Shown here: positions 1-9,095 of the stretch, piece by piece
Numbering within the stretch: the first letter of the stretch is position 1
Layout of the letters: each line of letters starts with the position of its first letter
Assembly (NCBI GenBank): GCA_963837105.1
Contig: CAWIMG010000036.1
Span: 372,001 to 436,000 of the forward strand
Length of the DNA: 64,000 nt
Direction of reading: 5' to 3'
DNA from: UBA9676 sp963837105
Lineage (GTDB): Bacteria; Actinomycetota; Actinomycetes; Streptosporangiales; Streptosporangiaceae
Made by a program: the position numbers and the translations under genes
The notes under the pieces: model-generated
What the model was told of the DNA's origin: nothing
Database searches by the model: none
Seen by the model: the letters and a program-made list of their open reading frames with translations, nothing else

Positions 1-88
1 TTCACCCGGCGGGAACCAGGGAGGGCTGCTGCTGCTCCGGCTCCTGCCCGCCGGCCTCGCCCGCGCCCTCCGCGGGATGGTCAGTCAT
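1..88 (-). CDS. N-terminal fragment of an unidentified protein, runs off the left edge
   Basis: Only about 29 codons are visible. An ATG at 86-88 read leftwards is preceded by a strong ribosome binding site (GAGGAG, about 5 bases upstream), and the frame stays open to the window edge. The visible peptide is acidic and rich in Pro, Glu and Gln (begins MTDHPAEGAGEAGG), as is common for the disordered start of actinobacterial proteins. It is divergent from mtnA, with a roughly 155-bp shared upstream region. The family cannot be recognised from this piece. A longer reading of the same frame starting at 277 would overlap the mtnA start and lacks a better ribosome binding site. Confidence 0.5.
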
Positions 89-243
89 GGTTCTCCTCAT
101 CGGCTGGCGGCGCCGGTCCGGACGCCCGCCGTGCTGGCGCCCATACTCGCACGAAGCAGGAAGGTGCTGAAGGCGGCCTGGCCAACCGCGCCCGCACCCG
201 CCCGGGGTCGACCCGCCAGCCGCCGCCGGCGCACACTCAGGGC

Positions 244-1331
244 ATGAGCACCAGGGCGCTGCGCTGGCTCGACCCACCGGCCGGGCCCGCCGTGGTCCTG
301 CTCGACCAGACCAGGCTGCCGGCCGAGGAGACCTATCTCAGCTGCCGCGATACCGCCTCACTGGCGGACGCGATCGGGCGGCTGGTGGTCCGCGGCGCAC
401 CGCTGCTCGGGCTGGCCGGGGCGTTTGGCGTCGCCCTGGCCGCGCACCGGGGTGAGGACGTGGCTGCCGCGGCCGCCACGCTCACCCGGTCCCGCCCGAC
501 CGCGGTGAACCTGGGCTGGGGTGCCGGCCGCGCGCTGGCCGCCTGGCAGCGGGCCCAGCGGGACGCCACCACCCCGGCGGATACGCAACGCCTAGCGGCC
601 CGGGCGGCGCTGGCCGAGGCGCGGGCCATCGCCGCGGAGGACGCCGCGGCCAGCGCGGCGATCGCGGCCCACGGGCTGGCGCTGGTGCCTCGCGGGGCCC
701 GGATCCTGACCCACTGCAACACCGGTGCGCTGGTGTCGGCCGGGGAGGGGACCGCGTTCGCGATCATCCTGGCCGCGCACCGGGCCGGCGGCTGGCCCAG
801 CTGTGGGTGGACGAGACCAGGCCGCTGCTGCAGGGGGCCCGGCTGACCGCGTATGAGGCGGGGCGGGCCGGCCTGCCATACGCGGTGCTGCCGGACGCGG
901 CGGCGGCCTCGCTGCTGGCGGCCGGGGAGGTGGATCTGGTGCTCACCGGCGCCGACCGGGTGGCTGCCGACGGCAGCGTGGCCAACAAGGTGGGCACCTA
1001 TGGCCTGGCCGTGCTGGCCCGGCATCACCAGGTGCCGTTCGTGGTGGCCGCCCCCATGTCCACGATCGACTTCGCGGCCGGTGACGGGGCCGCGATCGTG
1101 GTCGAGCACCGGCCGGCCGCCGAGGTGACGTCGTTCGCCGGCCGCCCGGTGGCCCCGGCCGGCAGCGACGCCTACAACCCTGCTTTCGATGTCACCCCGG
1201 CCGCGCTGGTGACCGCGCTGGTGACCGAGCGTGGGCTGGCCCGTCCCGTCAATACGGGTACGCTGCGTCTGCTGGGCACGGTGGCGGCCACTGGAGTAGC
1301 TGCCCCGGCCATTGTTTCCGTGGAACGATGA
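244..1331 (+). pseudogene. mtnA: S-methyl-5-thioribose-1-phosphate isomerase, broken by one frameshift
   Basis: This methionine salvage enzyme isomerises 5-methylthioribose-1-phosphate to 5-methylthioribulose-1-phosphate in the cytosol. The first frame (244-846) carries the catalytic-Cys motif HCNTGALVSAGEGTAFA. The second (ending 1331) carries the catalytic-Asp motif TGADRVAADGSVANKVGTY and the C-terminal NPAFDVTP region. The two frames join if one base is restored between 788 and 789, giving RAGRLAQLWVDETRP and a protein of about 362 residues, the normal family length. As read, the protein would be truncated, so this is either a fresh null mutation or a sequencing error in a G/C run. The 3' end overlaps the mtrA ATG by four bases (ATGA), implying translational coupling. 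No other methionine salvage gene is nearby. Confidence 0.9.
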
Positions 1332-2014
1332 GGGCTATGAAAGGTCGCGTGCTGGTCGTCGACGATGACGCCGCCCTGTCCGAGATGCTTGGCATCATGC
1401 TGCGCAACGAGGGTTTCGACCCCACGTTCGTCGCCGACGGGGATCACGCCATGCAGGCGTTCCGGGATACCCACCCCGACCTGGTGCTGCTTGACCTGAT
1501 GCTGCCGGGCGTCGACGGCATCGACGTGTGCCGCCAGATCCGCACCGAGTCCGGTGTCCCCATCGTCATGCTGACCGCCAAGAGCGACACCGTGGACGTG
1601 GTGCTGGGCCTGGAGTCCGGTGCCGACGACTACATCGTCAAGCCGTTCAAGTCCAAGGAGCTCATCGCCCGGGTGCGGGCCAGGCTGCGGCGGACCGATG
1701 ATCCGGCGCCGGAGATGCTCCAGATCGCCGATGTCACCATCGATGTGGCCGGCCACTCGGTCCGCCGCGACGGGGAGCAGGTGAACCTCACTCCGCTGGA
1801 GTTCGACCTGCTGGTGGCGCTGGCCCGTAAGCCACGGCAGGTGTTCACCCGCGAGGTGCTGCTGGAGCAGGTGTGGGGGTACCGGCACGCGGCCGATACC
1901 CGGCTGGTCAATGTGCATGTTCAGCGGCTGCGGGCAAAAATCGAGAAGGACCCGGAGCATCCGGAGGTCGTGGTGACCGTCCGGGGCGTGGGTTACAAGG
2001 CGGGGCCGGCCTGA
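1328..2014 (+). CDS. mtrA: DNA-binding response regulator MtrA
   Basis: This is an OmpR/PhoB-type response regulator of 228 residues, partner of MtrB. In actinobacteria MtrAB controls cell-wall remodelling, division and osmotic responses. The receiver domain has the acidic pocket VVDDD near residue 12, the phospho-acceptor Asp at about 56 (LVLLDLMLPG), the conserved Thr (MLTAK) and Lys (IVKPF). The C-terminal winged helix shows LTPLEFDLL and the recognition region TRLVNVHVQRLRAKIE. The ATG at 1328 overlaps the mtnA stop; a second ATG three codons on is an alternative start. The order mtrA-mtrB-lpqB is diagnostic for actinobacteria. Confidence 0.97.
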   Translation: MRAMKGRVLVVDDDAALSEMLGIMLRNEGFDPTFVADGDHAMQAFRDTHPDLVLLDLMLPGVDGIDVCRQIRTESGVPIVMLTAKSDTVDVVLGLESGADDYIVKPFKSKELIARVRARLRRTDDPAPEMLQIADVTIDVAGHSVRRDGEQVNLTPLEFDLLVALARKPRQVFTREVLLEQVWGYRHAADTRLVNVHVQRLRAKIEKDPEHPEVVVTVRGVGYKAGPA

Positions 2015-2039
2015 CCGCCGGGCAGTTCACCGGAGTGCA

Positions 2040-3863
2040 GTGCAGCGACCGAAGGCGATGAGTGGGGCCGTGGCCGGGAACCTGCGGCTGGGGCTGCCGG
2101 TCCCGGTCCGGCGGCTGCTCGAAACCGGCCAGCGCCGGGTGCTGGCGGCGGCCGGGCAGATGCGCCGTCGCTGGCACCGGTCACTCCAGCTGCGCGTGAT
2201 CGCGAGCACGCTGGCCATCTCGGCCGTGGTGGTGGCGGTGCTCGGGTTCTTCCTGATCGAGCAGATCGCCGGTGGCCTGCTGGCGAAAGCGCGGACTGCC
2301 GCCCTCACCCAGACGGCGGACGGCCTGGCGGTGGCCCAGTCCCGGTCTGACATGCAGGGACCGCACGGCGGCAGCGCGTCCGCGCTGAACTCGCTCGTCA
2401 ACGACCTGCAGGAGGGCAGCGGCCCGGGCGACCTGTATGACGTGGTGGTCCTGACGCAGCACAGCAGCCCGGGCATGGCCGGGCTGGTCGGCAACCCGGC
2501 GCTGGCCCCGAGCATCCCGGCCCAGCTCCGCAGCAAGGTCACCGCCGAGCAGCTGGGCCGGCGGTACGACCGGCTGTTCTGGACGCCTACCCGGCTCGTC
2601 TACACCAACGGCCGGCCGGGCCCGCCCGCGCTGGCGGTCGGGGTGCCGATCTCCGGCCAGGACCAGTTGTACTACCTGTTCCCGCTCACGCCGCAGGTCC
2701 AGTCGCTGTCGCTGGTGCAGACCACGTTCATCAGCGCCGGCCTGGTGCTGGTCGTGCTGCTGGCGATCATCGTGTCCCTGGTCACCCGCTGGGTGGTGGT
2801 CCCGTTGCGGCAGGCGGCGCAGGCGGCCAGCCGGCTGTCGGCCGGCGATCTGGACGAGCGCATGCCCGCCCAGGGCACCGATGACCTGGCCGCGCTGGCG
2901 CACTCGTTCAACGACATGGCCGCCAGCCTGCAGGACAAGCTGCGGGAACTGGAGGAACTGTCCAACGTGCAGCGGCAGTTCGTGTCCGACGTGTCGCACG
3001 AGCTGCGCACCCCGCTGACCACGATCAGGATCGCCGCGGACGTGCTGTTCGCGGCCAGGGACGAGTTCGACGCGGTCACCGGGCGCAGTGCGGAACTGCT
3101 GCAGAGCCAGCTGGAGCGGTTCGAGGAACTGCTGGCCGACCTGCTGGAGATCAGCCGGCACGATGCCAACGTGGCGACGCTGGACGCGGAGTCGGCCGAC
3201 GTGTGTGACCTGGTGCGGCGGGCGGCCGCGGACGCCGAGCAGCTGGCCGCCCGCACCGGCACCCGGATCGACTTCCGGCTGCCTCCGGAGCCGTGCGTGG
3301 CCGAGGTGGACCGGCGGCGGGTGGAACGGGTGCTGCGGAACCTGCTCGACAATGCGGTCGAGCACGGCGAGGGACGGGACGTGGTGGTCACCGTGGCGGC
3401 GGACCGGGACGCGGTGGCGGTCGCGGTCCGGGACCGCGGGGTCGGCTTCGGGCCCGGTGAGCAGCACCTGGTGTTCGACCGCTTCTGGCGGGCCGACCCG
3501 GCCCGGGCCCGTACCACCGGCGGCACCGGGCTGGGCCTGGCCATCGCGCTGGAGGACGCCCGGCTGCACCGGGGCTGGCTGCAGGCCTGGGGGGAGCGCG
3601 GGAAGGGGTCGGTGTTCCGGCTCACGCTGCCCCGCCGGCAGGGCGAGGAACTGGCCGGTTCGCCGCTGCCGCTCGGGCCGGACGAAGCGGATCAGGCCAC
3701 CGCCGCCGACGTGCTGGCCGGATCCACCACCGGGCTCGGGGATCCGCCGGTGGACGGGGTGGTGCCGGCGTTGGGCAACGGGCTGCTGCACCCGGCCGTC
3801 AACGGCGCCGATGTGGCCAGCCCGGCTAGCCGCCATGCATCTGAGCCAGCGGGGGACCGGTGA
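2040..3863 (+). CDS. mtrB: Sensor histidine kinase MtrB
   Basis: This 607-residue membrane kinase phosphorylates MtrA. Domains in order: a basic cytoplasmic N-terminus, transmembrane segment 1 (about residues 53-73), an extracytoplasmic sensor loop, transmembrane segment 2 (about 227-250), a HAMP linker, the HisKA helix with phospho-acceptor His at about 320 (DVSHELRTPLTT), and an HATPase domain with the N box NLLDNAVEHG and G boxes ending GGTGLGLAIA. A Gly/Pro/Asp-rich tail of about 70 residues follows the kinase core. Its stop overlaps the lpqB start by four bases, and LpqB is known to modulate MtrB. Confidence 0.97.
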   Translation: MQRPKAMSGAVAGNLRLGLPVPVRRLLETGQRRVLAAAGQMRRRWHRSLQLRVIASTLAISAVVVAVLGFFLIEQIAGGLLAKARTAALTQTADGLAVAQSRSDMQGPHGGSASALNSLVNDLQEGSGPGDLYDVVVLTQHSSPGMAGLVGNPALAPSIPAQLRSKVTAEQLGRRYDRLFWTPTRLVYTNGRPGPPALAVGVPISGQDQLYYLFPLTPQVQSLSLVQTTFISAGLVLVVLLAIIVSLVTRWVVVPLRQAAQAASRLSAGDLDERMPAQGTDDLAALAHSFNDMAASLQDKLRELEELSNVQRQFVSDVSHELRTPLTTIRIAADVLFAARDEFDAVTGRSAELLQSQLERFEELLADLLEISRHDANVATLDAESADVCDLVRRAAADAEQLAARTGTRIDFRLPPEPCVAEVDRRRVERVLRNLLDNAVEHGEGRDVVVTVAADRDAVAVAVRDRGVGFGPGEQHLVFDRFWRADPARARTTGGTGLGLAIALEDARLHRGWLQAWGERGKGSVFRLTLPRRQGEELAGSPLPLGPDEADQATAADVLAGSTTGLGDPPVDGVVPALGNGLLHPAVNGADVASPASRHASEPAGDR

Positions 3864-5695
3864 CCGGGCGGGTGCCGCGGCCTGCCGGGGCTGCCCGGCT
3901 GCCGGTGATCGCCGCGGCCGTGCTGGCCGGATTGCTGGCCACCGGCTGCACGACCATTCCCGACTCGGGCCCGGTTCAGTCGACTCCCACCCCCGCGCCA
4001 CCGGGGGGTGGCGTCACCTCGGCCGGGCTGGTCGTCGAGGGCCCGGAGGATGGCTGGAACCCGGTCCAGGTGGTTAGCGGCTTCCTGCAGGCTAGCGCCA
4101 GTTTCGCGCATAACCACGCGGTCGCCCGCGAGTACCTGACCACCGGTGCCAGCAAGCTGTGGCAGCCGGGCGCGCAGGTGACCATCCTGGCCCAGAGCCC
4201 CGACGTGCAGCGGCAGTTCGGGCAGCTGCCCGGGCACACCAGCCACACGAACGTGGTCGTGAGCTGGCAGAAGGTCGCCACCCTGGAAGGCAGCGGCCAG
4301 TACGTCCCGGTCGGTGGCGGTGCGGCCGAGCAGCAGGTGTTCGGCCTCGAATCGGTCAACGGCCAGTGGCGTATCGACAGCCTGCCCACCGTTGGCGGCC
4401 AGAAGGTGTCCACCGAGCTGCTGCTGCCCAACGTGCTGTTCCACCTGGTGTACGCGCCGCGGGACCTGTACTTCTACGCGCAGCCGGGCCAGCTGCTGGT
4501 GCCGGACCCGGTGTTCGTCCCCATCGACTCGACCGATGTGGTCGGCCACGTGCTGAACGGCCTGAAACAGGACCCCAACGGCTGGCTGCAGAACGCCGCC
4601 GTGACCGCGTTCCCGCCCGGCGCACAGCTGCGCAAAGTGCAGGTCCTGCCCGGCGTGCCGGGCGGCAAGACGGCGATCGTCGATGTCGGGCTGCCGCGCC
4701 GCACACCCCGGTCCACCGTGCAGGCCATGGTGGCGCAGATCGTATGGACCCTGACCAGCTCCGCCTACAGCCCGGCGCTGCTGCAGGCCGTGAAGGTCAA
4801 AGTGAACGGGCGCCTGTGGGCGCCTGGCCCCGGTGACAGCGTGCAGGACCTGACCAGCTACGCGCGGTATGTGCCGCGGATACCCAAGGACCCCAACCTG
4901 TACTATCTGAGCGGCGGCGGCGCGGTCCGCATGTTCGGCCGGCAGACACAGAGCGTCGCGGTGCCGGGTGAGGCCGGGACCGGCCAGATCCCGCTGACGC
5001 AGGTCGCGGTGTCGCCGAACGGGCGGTACCTGGCCGGCGTGGCCGGACCCGCCGACGCGGTCTATACCGGCGATCTCGTGGCCGCGGCCAAGGCCCATGC
5101 CAGCGGCGGGGCGCGCAATCTGCACCGGCGGCTTACCGGGACCGGATTCACCGGCCTGTCTTTCGACAGTTCGGGCAGTCTGTGGGTCGCGGGCCGGGTG
5201 CAGCACACGCCGGGGGTGTGGCTGATCCCGCCCGCGGGTGCTCCGGTACAGGTAACCATGCCGCCCGGCCTCGGCCCGGTGACCGCGCTGAAGGTGGCCC
5301 CGGACGGGGTGCGGGTCGCGATGATCGTTGGCCGGGGCGCTGCCGCCCGGGTGGTGCTGGGTGCCATCGAGCGTGCTGGCACCGCCGTCTACATCCCGCA
5401 GGTGGTGCCGCTCGCGCCGGGCCTGACCGAGCCGTCGGCCCTCACCTGGTATGACGAGGATCACCTGCTGGCGATCACCCAGCCGGGCACGGCCAGCCAG
5501 CTGTGGGAGGTGCCGGTCAACGGGGACGCGCCGGTCAGCAAGAACTCGCTGCCGGGCATGGTGTCGATCGCGGCCGCGGGTGCGCAGAACCAGCTCTACC
5601 TGGGCATGTCGGCTGGGCGGCTGGAGAACGCGGTCGTGCTGGGTGAGCCGTGGCGGGACATCGCGGCCGGCTGGGACGCCACCTATCCCGGCTGA
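3860..5695 (+). CDS. lpqB: Lipoprotein LpqB, MtrAB accessory protein
   Basis: This is a 611-residue secreted lipoprotein with a signal peptide and a lipobox LLATGC, placing the lipidated Cys at about residue 30. The middle region matches the GerMN-type domain of LpqB proteins (VFVPIDSTDVVGHVLNGL, then AIVDVGLPRR). The C-terminal half is beta-propeller-like with repeated Ser-Pro-Asn-Gly and Asp-Gly turns. In mycobacteria LpqB interacts with the MtrB sensor domain. The GTG start overlaps the mtrB stop. The usual downstream comF gene is absent; the next gene is hpf, after a long gap. Confidence 0.95.
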   Translation: MTGRVPRPAGAARLPVIAAAVLAGLLATGCTTIPDSGPVQSTPTPAPPGGGVTSAGLVVEGPEDGWNPVQVVSGFLQASASFAHNHAVAREYLTTGASKLWQPGAQVTILAQSPDVQRQFGQLPGHTSHTNVVVSWQKVATLEGSGQYVPVGGGAAEQQVFGLESVNGQWRIDSLPTVGGQKVSTELLLPNVLFHLVYAPRDLYFYAQPGQLLVPDPVFVPIDSTDVVGHVLNGLKQDPNGWLQNAAVTAFPPGAQLRKVQVLPGVPGGKTAIVDVGLPRRTPRSTVQAMVAQIVWTLTSSAYSPALLQAVKVKVNGRLWAPGPGDSVQDLTSYARYVPRIPKDPNLYYLSGGGAVRMFGRQTQSVAVPGEAGTGQIPLTQVAVSPNGRYLAGVAGPADAVYTGDLVAAAKAHASGGARNLHRRLTGTGFTGLSFDSSGSLWVAGRVQHTPGVWLIPPAGAPVQVTMPPGLGPVTALKVAPDGVRVAMIVGRGAAARVVLGAIERAGTAVYIPQVVPLAPGLTEPSALTWYDEDHLLAITQPGTASQLWEVPVNGDAPVSKNSLPGMVSIAAAGAQNQLYLGMSAGRLENAVVLGEPWRDIAAGWDATYPG

Positions 5696-6081
5696 CCGGC
5701 TGCCATGGCCAGCGTGACAGATTCCCTGCCTCCGCCCTCCTGACATCCGGCCCCGGTCGGGCTACTTTCGGAGAATGGCACCCGCCCGGGTCCGTGGTTG
5801 CGCCGGAGACGGTGGCCCGCTGTCCGCGGACCGCCGCCCCTGGCAAGCCGATGCCAGCCGCAGGCGAAACGGCCCACGTAAGGCGACTTCTCGTCGACCG
5901 ATCACGGTGCGGCTTAGAGGTAAGTCCTGCCCCCCCGGTGAGCCCGATGCCCGCTGGGTAGGGAGAAGGGCAGTAGTGGCCAGCAGTTGCCGCGAGCCCC
6001 TCAGCAGGCGGATGTGGGGTCGAAGACCAGGTCGGCCGGGTGGGTGCCGCGACGTATCCCTGGCCGAAAGGGGGTTCCCGC
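5696..6081 (+). other. 386-bp gap between lpqB and hpf without a supported gene
   Basis: Many actinobacteria carry comF between lpqB and hpf. None is recognisable here in any frame, and the open frames present have no family features. The segment probably holds the hpf promoter and a long 5' leader. A ribosome binding site (AAAGGGGG, 6067-6074) sits just before the GTG at 6082. I could not assign any known riboswitch or small RNA. Confidence 0.5.
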
Positions 6082-6867
6082 GTGGAGATCATCTTTAAGG
6101 GCCGGCGCACCGATGTTCAGGACCGCTTCCGCAGGCACGCCTCAGCCAAGCTGGGCAAGATCGAGAAGCTGGACCATAAGGCGATCAGGGTCGATGTAGA
6201 AGTCACCGCCGAGCGCAATCCGCGCCAGTCCGACCGGCGGGAGCGGGTCGAGCTGACGATCCGGTCGCGGGGGCCGGTCATCCGCGCGGAGGCAGCGGCG
6301 GACGACAGGTACGCGGCGTTCGACCGGGCGCTGGCCAAGCTCGAGGCGCGGCTGCGCAGGCTCGGGGACCGGCGCAAGGACCGGCAGGCCGCCACCGCGG
6401 CCGAGCGGGCCACCGGGCCGCTGCCGGTGGTCACCGACGGGGCTCCCGGCCAGGCCGGGCCGCCGGACGGGGTCGTGGTACCGCCGCCCCCCGCCCCGCC
6501 GGCCAGGCGGGGCCGCCGCCCGTTCCCGGGTTTCGATGGGCTCGGCCGCCGGGAGCGGAACGGCCGCGCCCGGATGCCGGCGCAGCCCGGCCCGGCCACC
6601 GAGGCCGAGGCTGACCCGGAGTACGTCATGCCCATCCAGATGGAGGGCGATGGGCCGCTGGTGGTGCGGGAGAAGTTCCACACCGCCCGGCCGATGAGCA
6701 TCGACCAGGCCCTGCTGGAAATGGAACTGGTGGGGCACGACTTCTACCTGTTCCGGGATGACACGTGCGGTCATCCCAGCGTCGTCTACCGCCGTCACGG
6801 CTACCGCTACGGGCTGATCCGGCTGGTCGAGCAGCAGCCGGCCGCCCAGCCCGGCCGGGGGGCCTGA
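6082..6867 (+). CDS. hpf: Ribosome hibernation promoting factor, long form
   Basis: This 261-residue protein dimerises ribosomes into inactive 100S particles under stress. The N-terminal S30AE domain begins EIIFKGRRTDVQDRFRRHA and includes the YAAFDRALAKLEARLRR helix. A Pro/Arg/Gly-rich linker (about residues 120-190) leads to the C-terminal dimerisation domain (VREKFHTARPMSIDQALLEMELVGH and a final YRRHGYRYGLIRL strand). The GTG at 6082 is chosen because it has a good Shine-Dalgarno sequence and matches the family N-terminus; an upstream ATG at 6040 would add unrelated residues. Position between lpqB and secA is conserved. Confidence 0.93.
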   Translation: MEIIFKGRRTDVQDRFRRHASAKLGKIEKLDHKAIRVDVEVTAERNPRQSDRRERVELTIRSRGPVIRAEAAADDRYAAFDRALAKLEARLRRLGDRRKDRQAATAAERATGPLPVVTDGAPGQAGPPDGVVVPPPPAPPARRGRRPFPGFDGLGRRERNGRARMPAQPGPATEAEADPEYVMPIQMEGDGPLVVREKFHTARPMSIDQALLEMELVGHDFYLFRDDTCGHPSVVYRRHGYRYGLIRLVEQQPAAQPGRGA

Positions 6868-6985
6868 CCGGGGCGGCAGCGGCGAGTTTGCATGGCGTGC
6901 CCACGTCGGCCAGAGTTTGATCTAGGGCCGTGGGGGCCGGCGCCGTACGCAGCGTGGCCGCCAATCGGCCAGGGGAGGGCACGGC

Positions 6986-7705
6986 ATGAGGGGAGATTCC
7001 GGAACCACCGGCGGGGCCGATGATGCCCAGCCGGTTCCTGATCCCATCCGTGTGCTGATCGTCGACGATCATGCGCTGTTCCGGCGCGGCCTGGAGATGG
7101 TCCTGGCCGAGGAGAGCGACATCGAGCTGGTCGGCGAGGCCAGCGATGGCGCGGAGGCGGTGGACAAGGCCGGCGGGACCCTCCCCGATGTGGTGCTGAT
7201 GGACATCCGGATGCCCAAGAGCAGCGGGATCGAGGCCTGCCGGGCGATGAAAGAGGTGGTCCCCAGCGCGAAGATCGTCATGCTGACGATCAGCGACGAG
7301 GAGGAAGACCTGTTCGAGGCGATCCGCGCCGGGGCCAGCGGCTACCTGCTCAAGGACATCCCCTACGACGAGGTAGCCGACGTGGTCCGGGCGGTGCACG
7401 GCGGGCAGTCCCTGATCAACCCGTCGATGGCGGCCAAGCTGCTGACCGAGTTCGCGGCGCTGGCCAAACGGGATGGCGAGGCGCGGACACAGCAGGTGCC
7501 CGCGCCCCGGCTCACCGACCGGGAGATGGAGGTGCTCCGGCTGGTGGCCAGGGGCATGAACAACCGCGAGATCGCCAAGGAGCTGTTCATCTCCGAGAAC
7601 ACGGTCAAGAACCACGTCCGCAACATCCTGGAGAAGCTGCAGATCCACTCGCGGATGGAAGCGGTCATGATCGCGGTGCGGGAGAAGCTGATCGAGTTCA
7701 CCTGA
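6986..7705 (+). CDS. Orphan NarL/LuxR-family response regulator
   Basis: This is a 239-residue two-domain regulator. The receiver domain has VDDHALFRRGLEMVL, the phospho-acceptor Asp at about 73 (VVLMDIRMP) and the conserved Lys in YLLKDIP. The C-terminal LuxR helix-turn-helix reads LTDREMEVLRLVARGMNNREIAKELFIS followed by NTVKNHVRNILEKL. The start ATG is preceded by GGGGAGGG. No sensor kinase is adjacent, so its signal is unknown. A regulator of this type between hpf and secA is common in actinomycetes. Confidence 0.92.
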   Translation: MRGDSGTTGGADDAQPVPDPIRVLIVDDHALFRRGLEMVLAEESDIELVGEASDGAEAVDKAGGTLPDVVLMDIRMPKSSGIEACRAMKEVVPSAKIVMLTISDEEEDLFEAIRAGASGYLLKDIPYDEVADVVRAVHGGQSLINPSMAAKLLTEFAALAKRDGEARTQQVPAPRLTDREMEVLRLVARGMNNREIAKELFISENTVKNHVRNILEKLQIHSRMEAVMIAVREKLIEFT

Positions 7706-7735
7706 CGGCGGCCGCCCGGATGGCCCGGGGCCTGC

Positions 7736-8950
7736 TCAGGACAGTTCGGCGCGGAGCCGTTGCGCATGATGGGGCGGGTCGGCCCGTTCCACTGCGATGG
7801 CGGAACAGCCCACCCACTCAGCCGCCTCGCGCAGCGCACGTGCCATCGGCCGGACGGCGGCCGCCGAGGCCAGGGACAGCTGGCGGGCGACCAGCGTCTG
7901 GCCCTGCCGGACCGGGTCTGCCCGGCCAACCAGGCGGCCGCCGGCCAGCAGCGGCATGGCGTAGTACCCGTGCACCCGCTTGGGCCTGGGCACATACGCC
8001 TCCAGCGCGTGGTCGAAGCCGAACATCCGCCGGGTGCGCCTGCGATCCCAGATCAGTGAGTCGAACGGGGACAGCAGGGTGACCCGGTGCCGCCCGGTGC
8101 CGCCGCCCGCCAGCGCCAACGGATCCGCCCAGGCGGGGGTGGCGGGCTGACCGGCCGCGCCCGCCACCGCGACCGGGGTTAGGCCGGCCGCCTGCGCCGC
8201 CTCGTTCACCAGGTCGGCGTGCCGGGCGCCGGGTGCGGCCAGTTCCCGCAGCCGGTGGTAGTCGATCAGGTCGGCCCGGGTCACCACGCCCAGCGCACGG
8301 GCGGCGGTGGCCGCCAGATGGGCCAGGCACTCGGCGTCGCTGGGTTCGTGGCCGAGCAGGTCGCCGGGCAGCACCCTGCCCGGCAGGTCATACACCCGCC
8401 GCCAGCCCTCACGGCGCACGCAGACCACGTCACCGGTGTCGAGCAGCCACTCGACCGCGATTTTGGTGTCCGACCAGTCCCACCAGGGGCCGCCGTTCTT
8501 GGCGCCGCCGAGCTGGCTGGCCGTGAGCGGGCCCTCGGCGCGCAGCCGGGCCAGTACCTCGGCGCAGGTCTGGGCATGGCTCTGGTGCCAGCGCTTGCCC
8601 CGGGCGCGCAGCCCCCGGCGGCGGAAGCCGTAGTACGGCCAGTCCTCGATCGGCAGCACACATGCCGCGTGCGACCAGTACTCGAATGCGGCCGGGCGGC
8701 GCGGGTGCCAGTAGGCCCGCTCGACCCGGTCCTGGCCGACCGGCCCGAGCCGGGCGTAGGCGACCAGTTCATGTGAGCGGGCGAGCACGCTGATCGTGTC
8801 GAGCTGGACCGCGCCGAGCCGGCGCAGCATGGCCGGCACCCCGCCGCGGCGGCCATCGGCGCCGATGAAGCCCTGTGCGCGCAAGGTGATGAGCCGCACC
8901 TCGTCGGCCGACAGCGTCAGCTGGGCTGCCGGTGCGAGCGAGGTGGCCAC
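7736..8950 (-). CDS. Winged-helix DNA glycosylase of the YcaQ/AlkX (HTH_42) family
   Basis: This 404-residue protein belongs to the family of winged-helix glycosylases that unhook interstrand crosslinks and remove bulky alkylated bases (E. coli YcaQ, Streptomyces AZL). It shows the catalytic QxD-type motif in GAVQLDTISVLARSHELVAY, then AFEYWSHAACVLPIEDWPYY, a central winged-helix region, and the C-terminal LLSPFDSLIWDRRRTRRMFGF segment conserved across the family. The assignment rests on these motifs; the substrate is inferred. It is convergent with the response regulator, and its start lies about 60 bases left of the insertion sequence. Confidence 0.88.
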   Translation of the reverse strand: MATSLAPAAQLTLSADEVRLITLRAQGFIGADGRRGGVPAMLRRLGAVQLDTISVLARSHELVAYARLGPVGQDRVERAYWHPRRPAAFEYWSHAACVLPIEDWPYYGFRRRGLRARGKRWHQSHAQTCAEVLARLRAEGPLTASQLGGAKNGGPWWDWSDTKIAVEWLLDTGDVVCVRREGWRRVYDLPGRVLPGDLLGHEPSDAECLAHLAATAARALGVVTRADLIDYHRLRELAAPGARHADLVNEAAQAAGLTPVAVAGAAGQPATPAWADPLALAGGGTGRHRVTLLSPFDSLIWDRRRTRRMFGFDHALEAYVPRPKRVHGYYAMPLLAGGRLVGRADPVRQGQTLVARQLSLASAAAVRPMARALREAAEWVGCSAIAVERADPPHHAQRLRAELS

Positions 8951-8997
8951 AAATACGGCAGCTTAACCGGGGCCGGTGACATTTCCGGCTGGCGCTG

Positions 8998-9006
8998 GGC
9001 CGGCCT
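8998..9006. repeat. Left copy of the 9-bp target site duplication
   Basis: GGCCGGCCT lies directly outside the left inverted repeat of the insertion sequence and is repeated exactly at 10905-10913. Confidence 0.85.
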
Positions 9007-9059
9007 GGGTGTGCGTCAGATTAGTGGCGGTTCTGGATCGTGGCTGGCTGCGAGCTTAG

Positions 9060-9083
9060 TCTGAGAGTGCTAATACTCTCAGA
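9060..9083 (+). promoter_or_regulatory. Hairpin just upstream of the IS first gene
   Basis: CTGAGAGT (9061-9068) and ACTCTCAG (9075-9082) form a perfect 8-bp stem, extended by one T-A pair, with the loop GCTAAT. It lies directly before the AGGAG ribosome binding site at 9086-9090. Such hairpins in insertion sequences can mask translation from transcripts entering from outside, or can bind the transposase; which applies here is inference. Confidence 0.55.
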
Positions 9084-9095
9084 TTAGGAGATGCC

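Noticed and set aside
2181..5746. Long antisense frames opposite mtrB and lpqB
   Set aside because: They mirror the third-position GC of the real genes and resemble no protein family.
5770..5799. Possible SigR-type promoter (GGAGAAT then GTT) before hpf
   Set aside because: Neither the -35 sequence nor the spacing fits the GGAAT-N18-GTT consensus.
5775..6098. Open frame of 107 codons before hpf
   Set aside because: No family features, no ribosome binding site and no conserved neighbour explanation; it overlaps the hpf start.
9091..9093. ATG close to the IS ribosome binding site
   Set aside because: It is only one base after AGGAG and in a frame that is not protein-like; GTG at 9096 fits.
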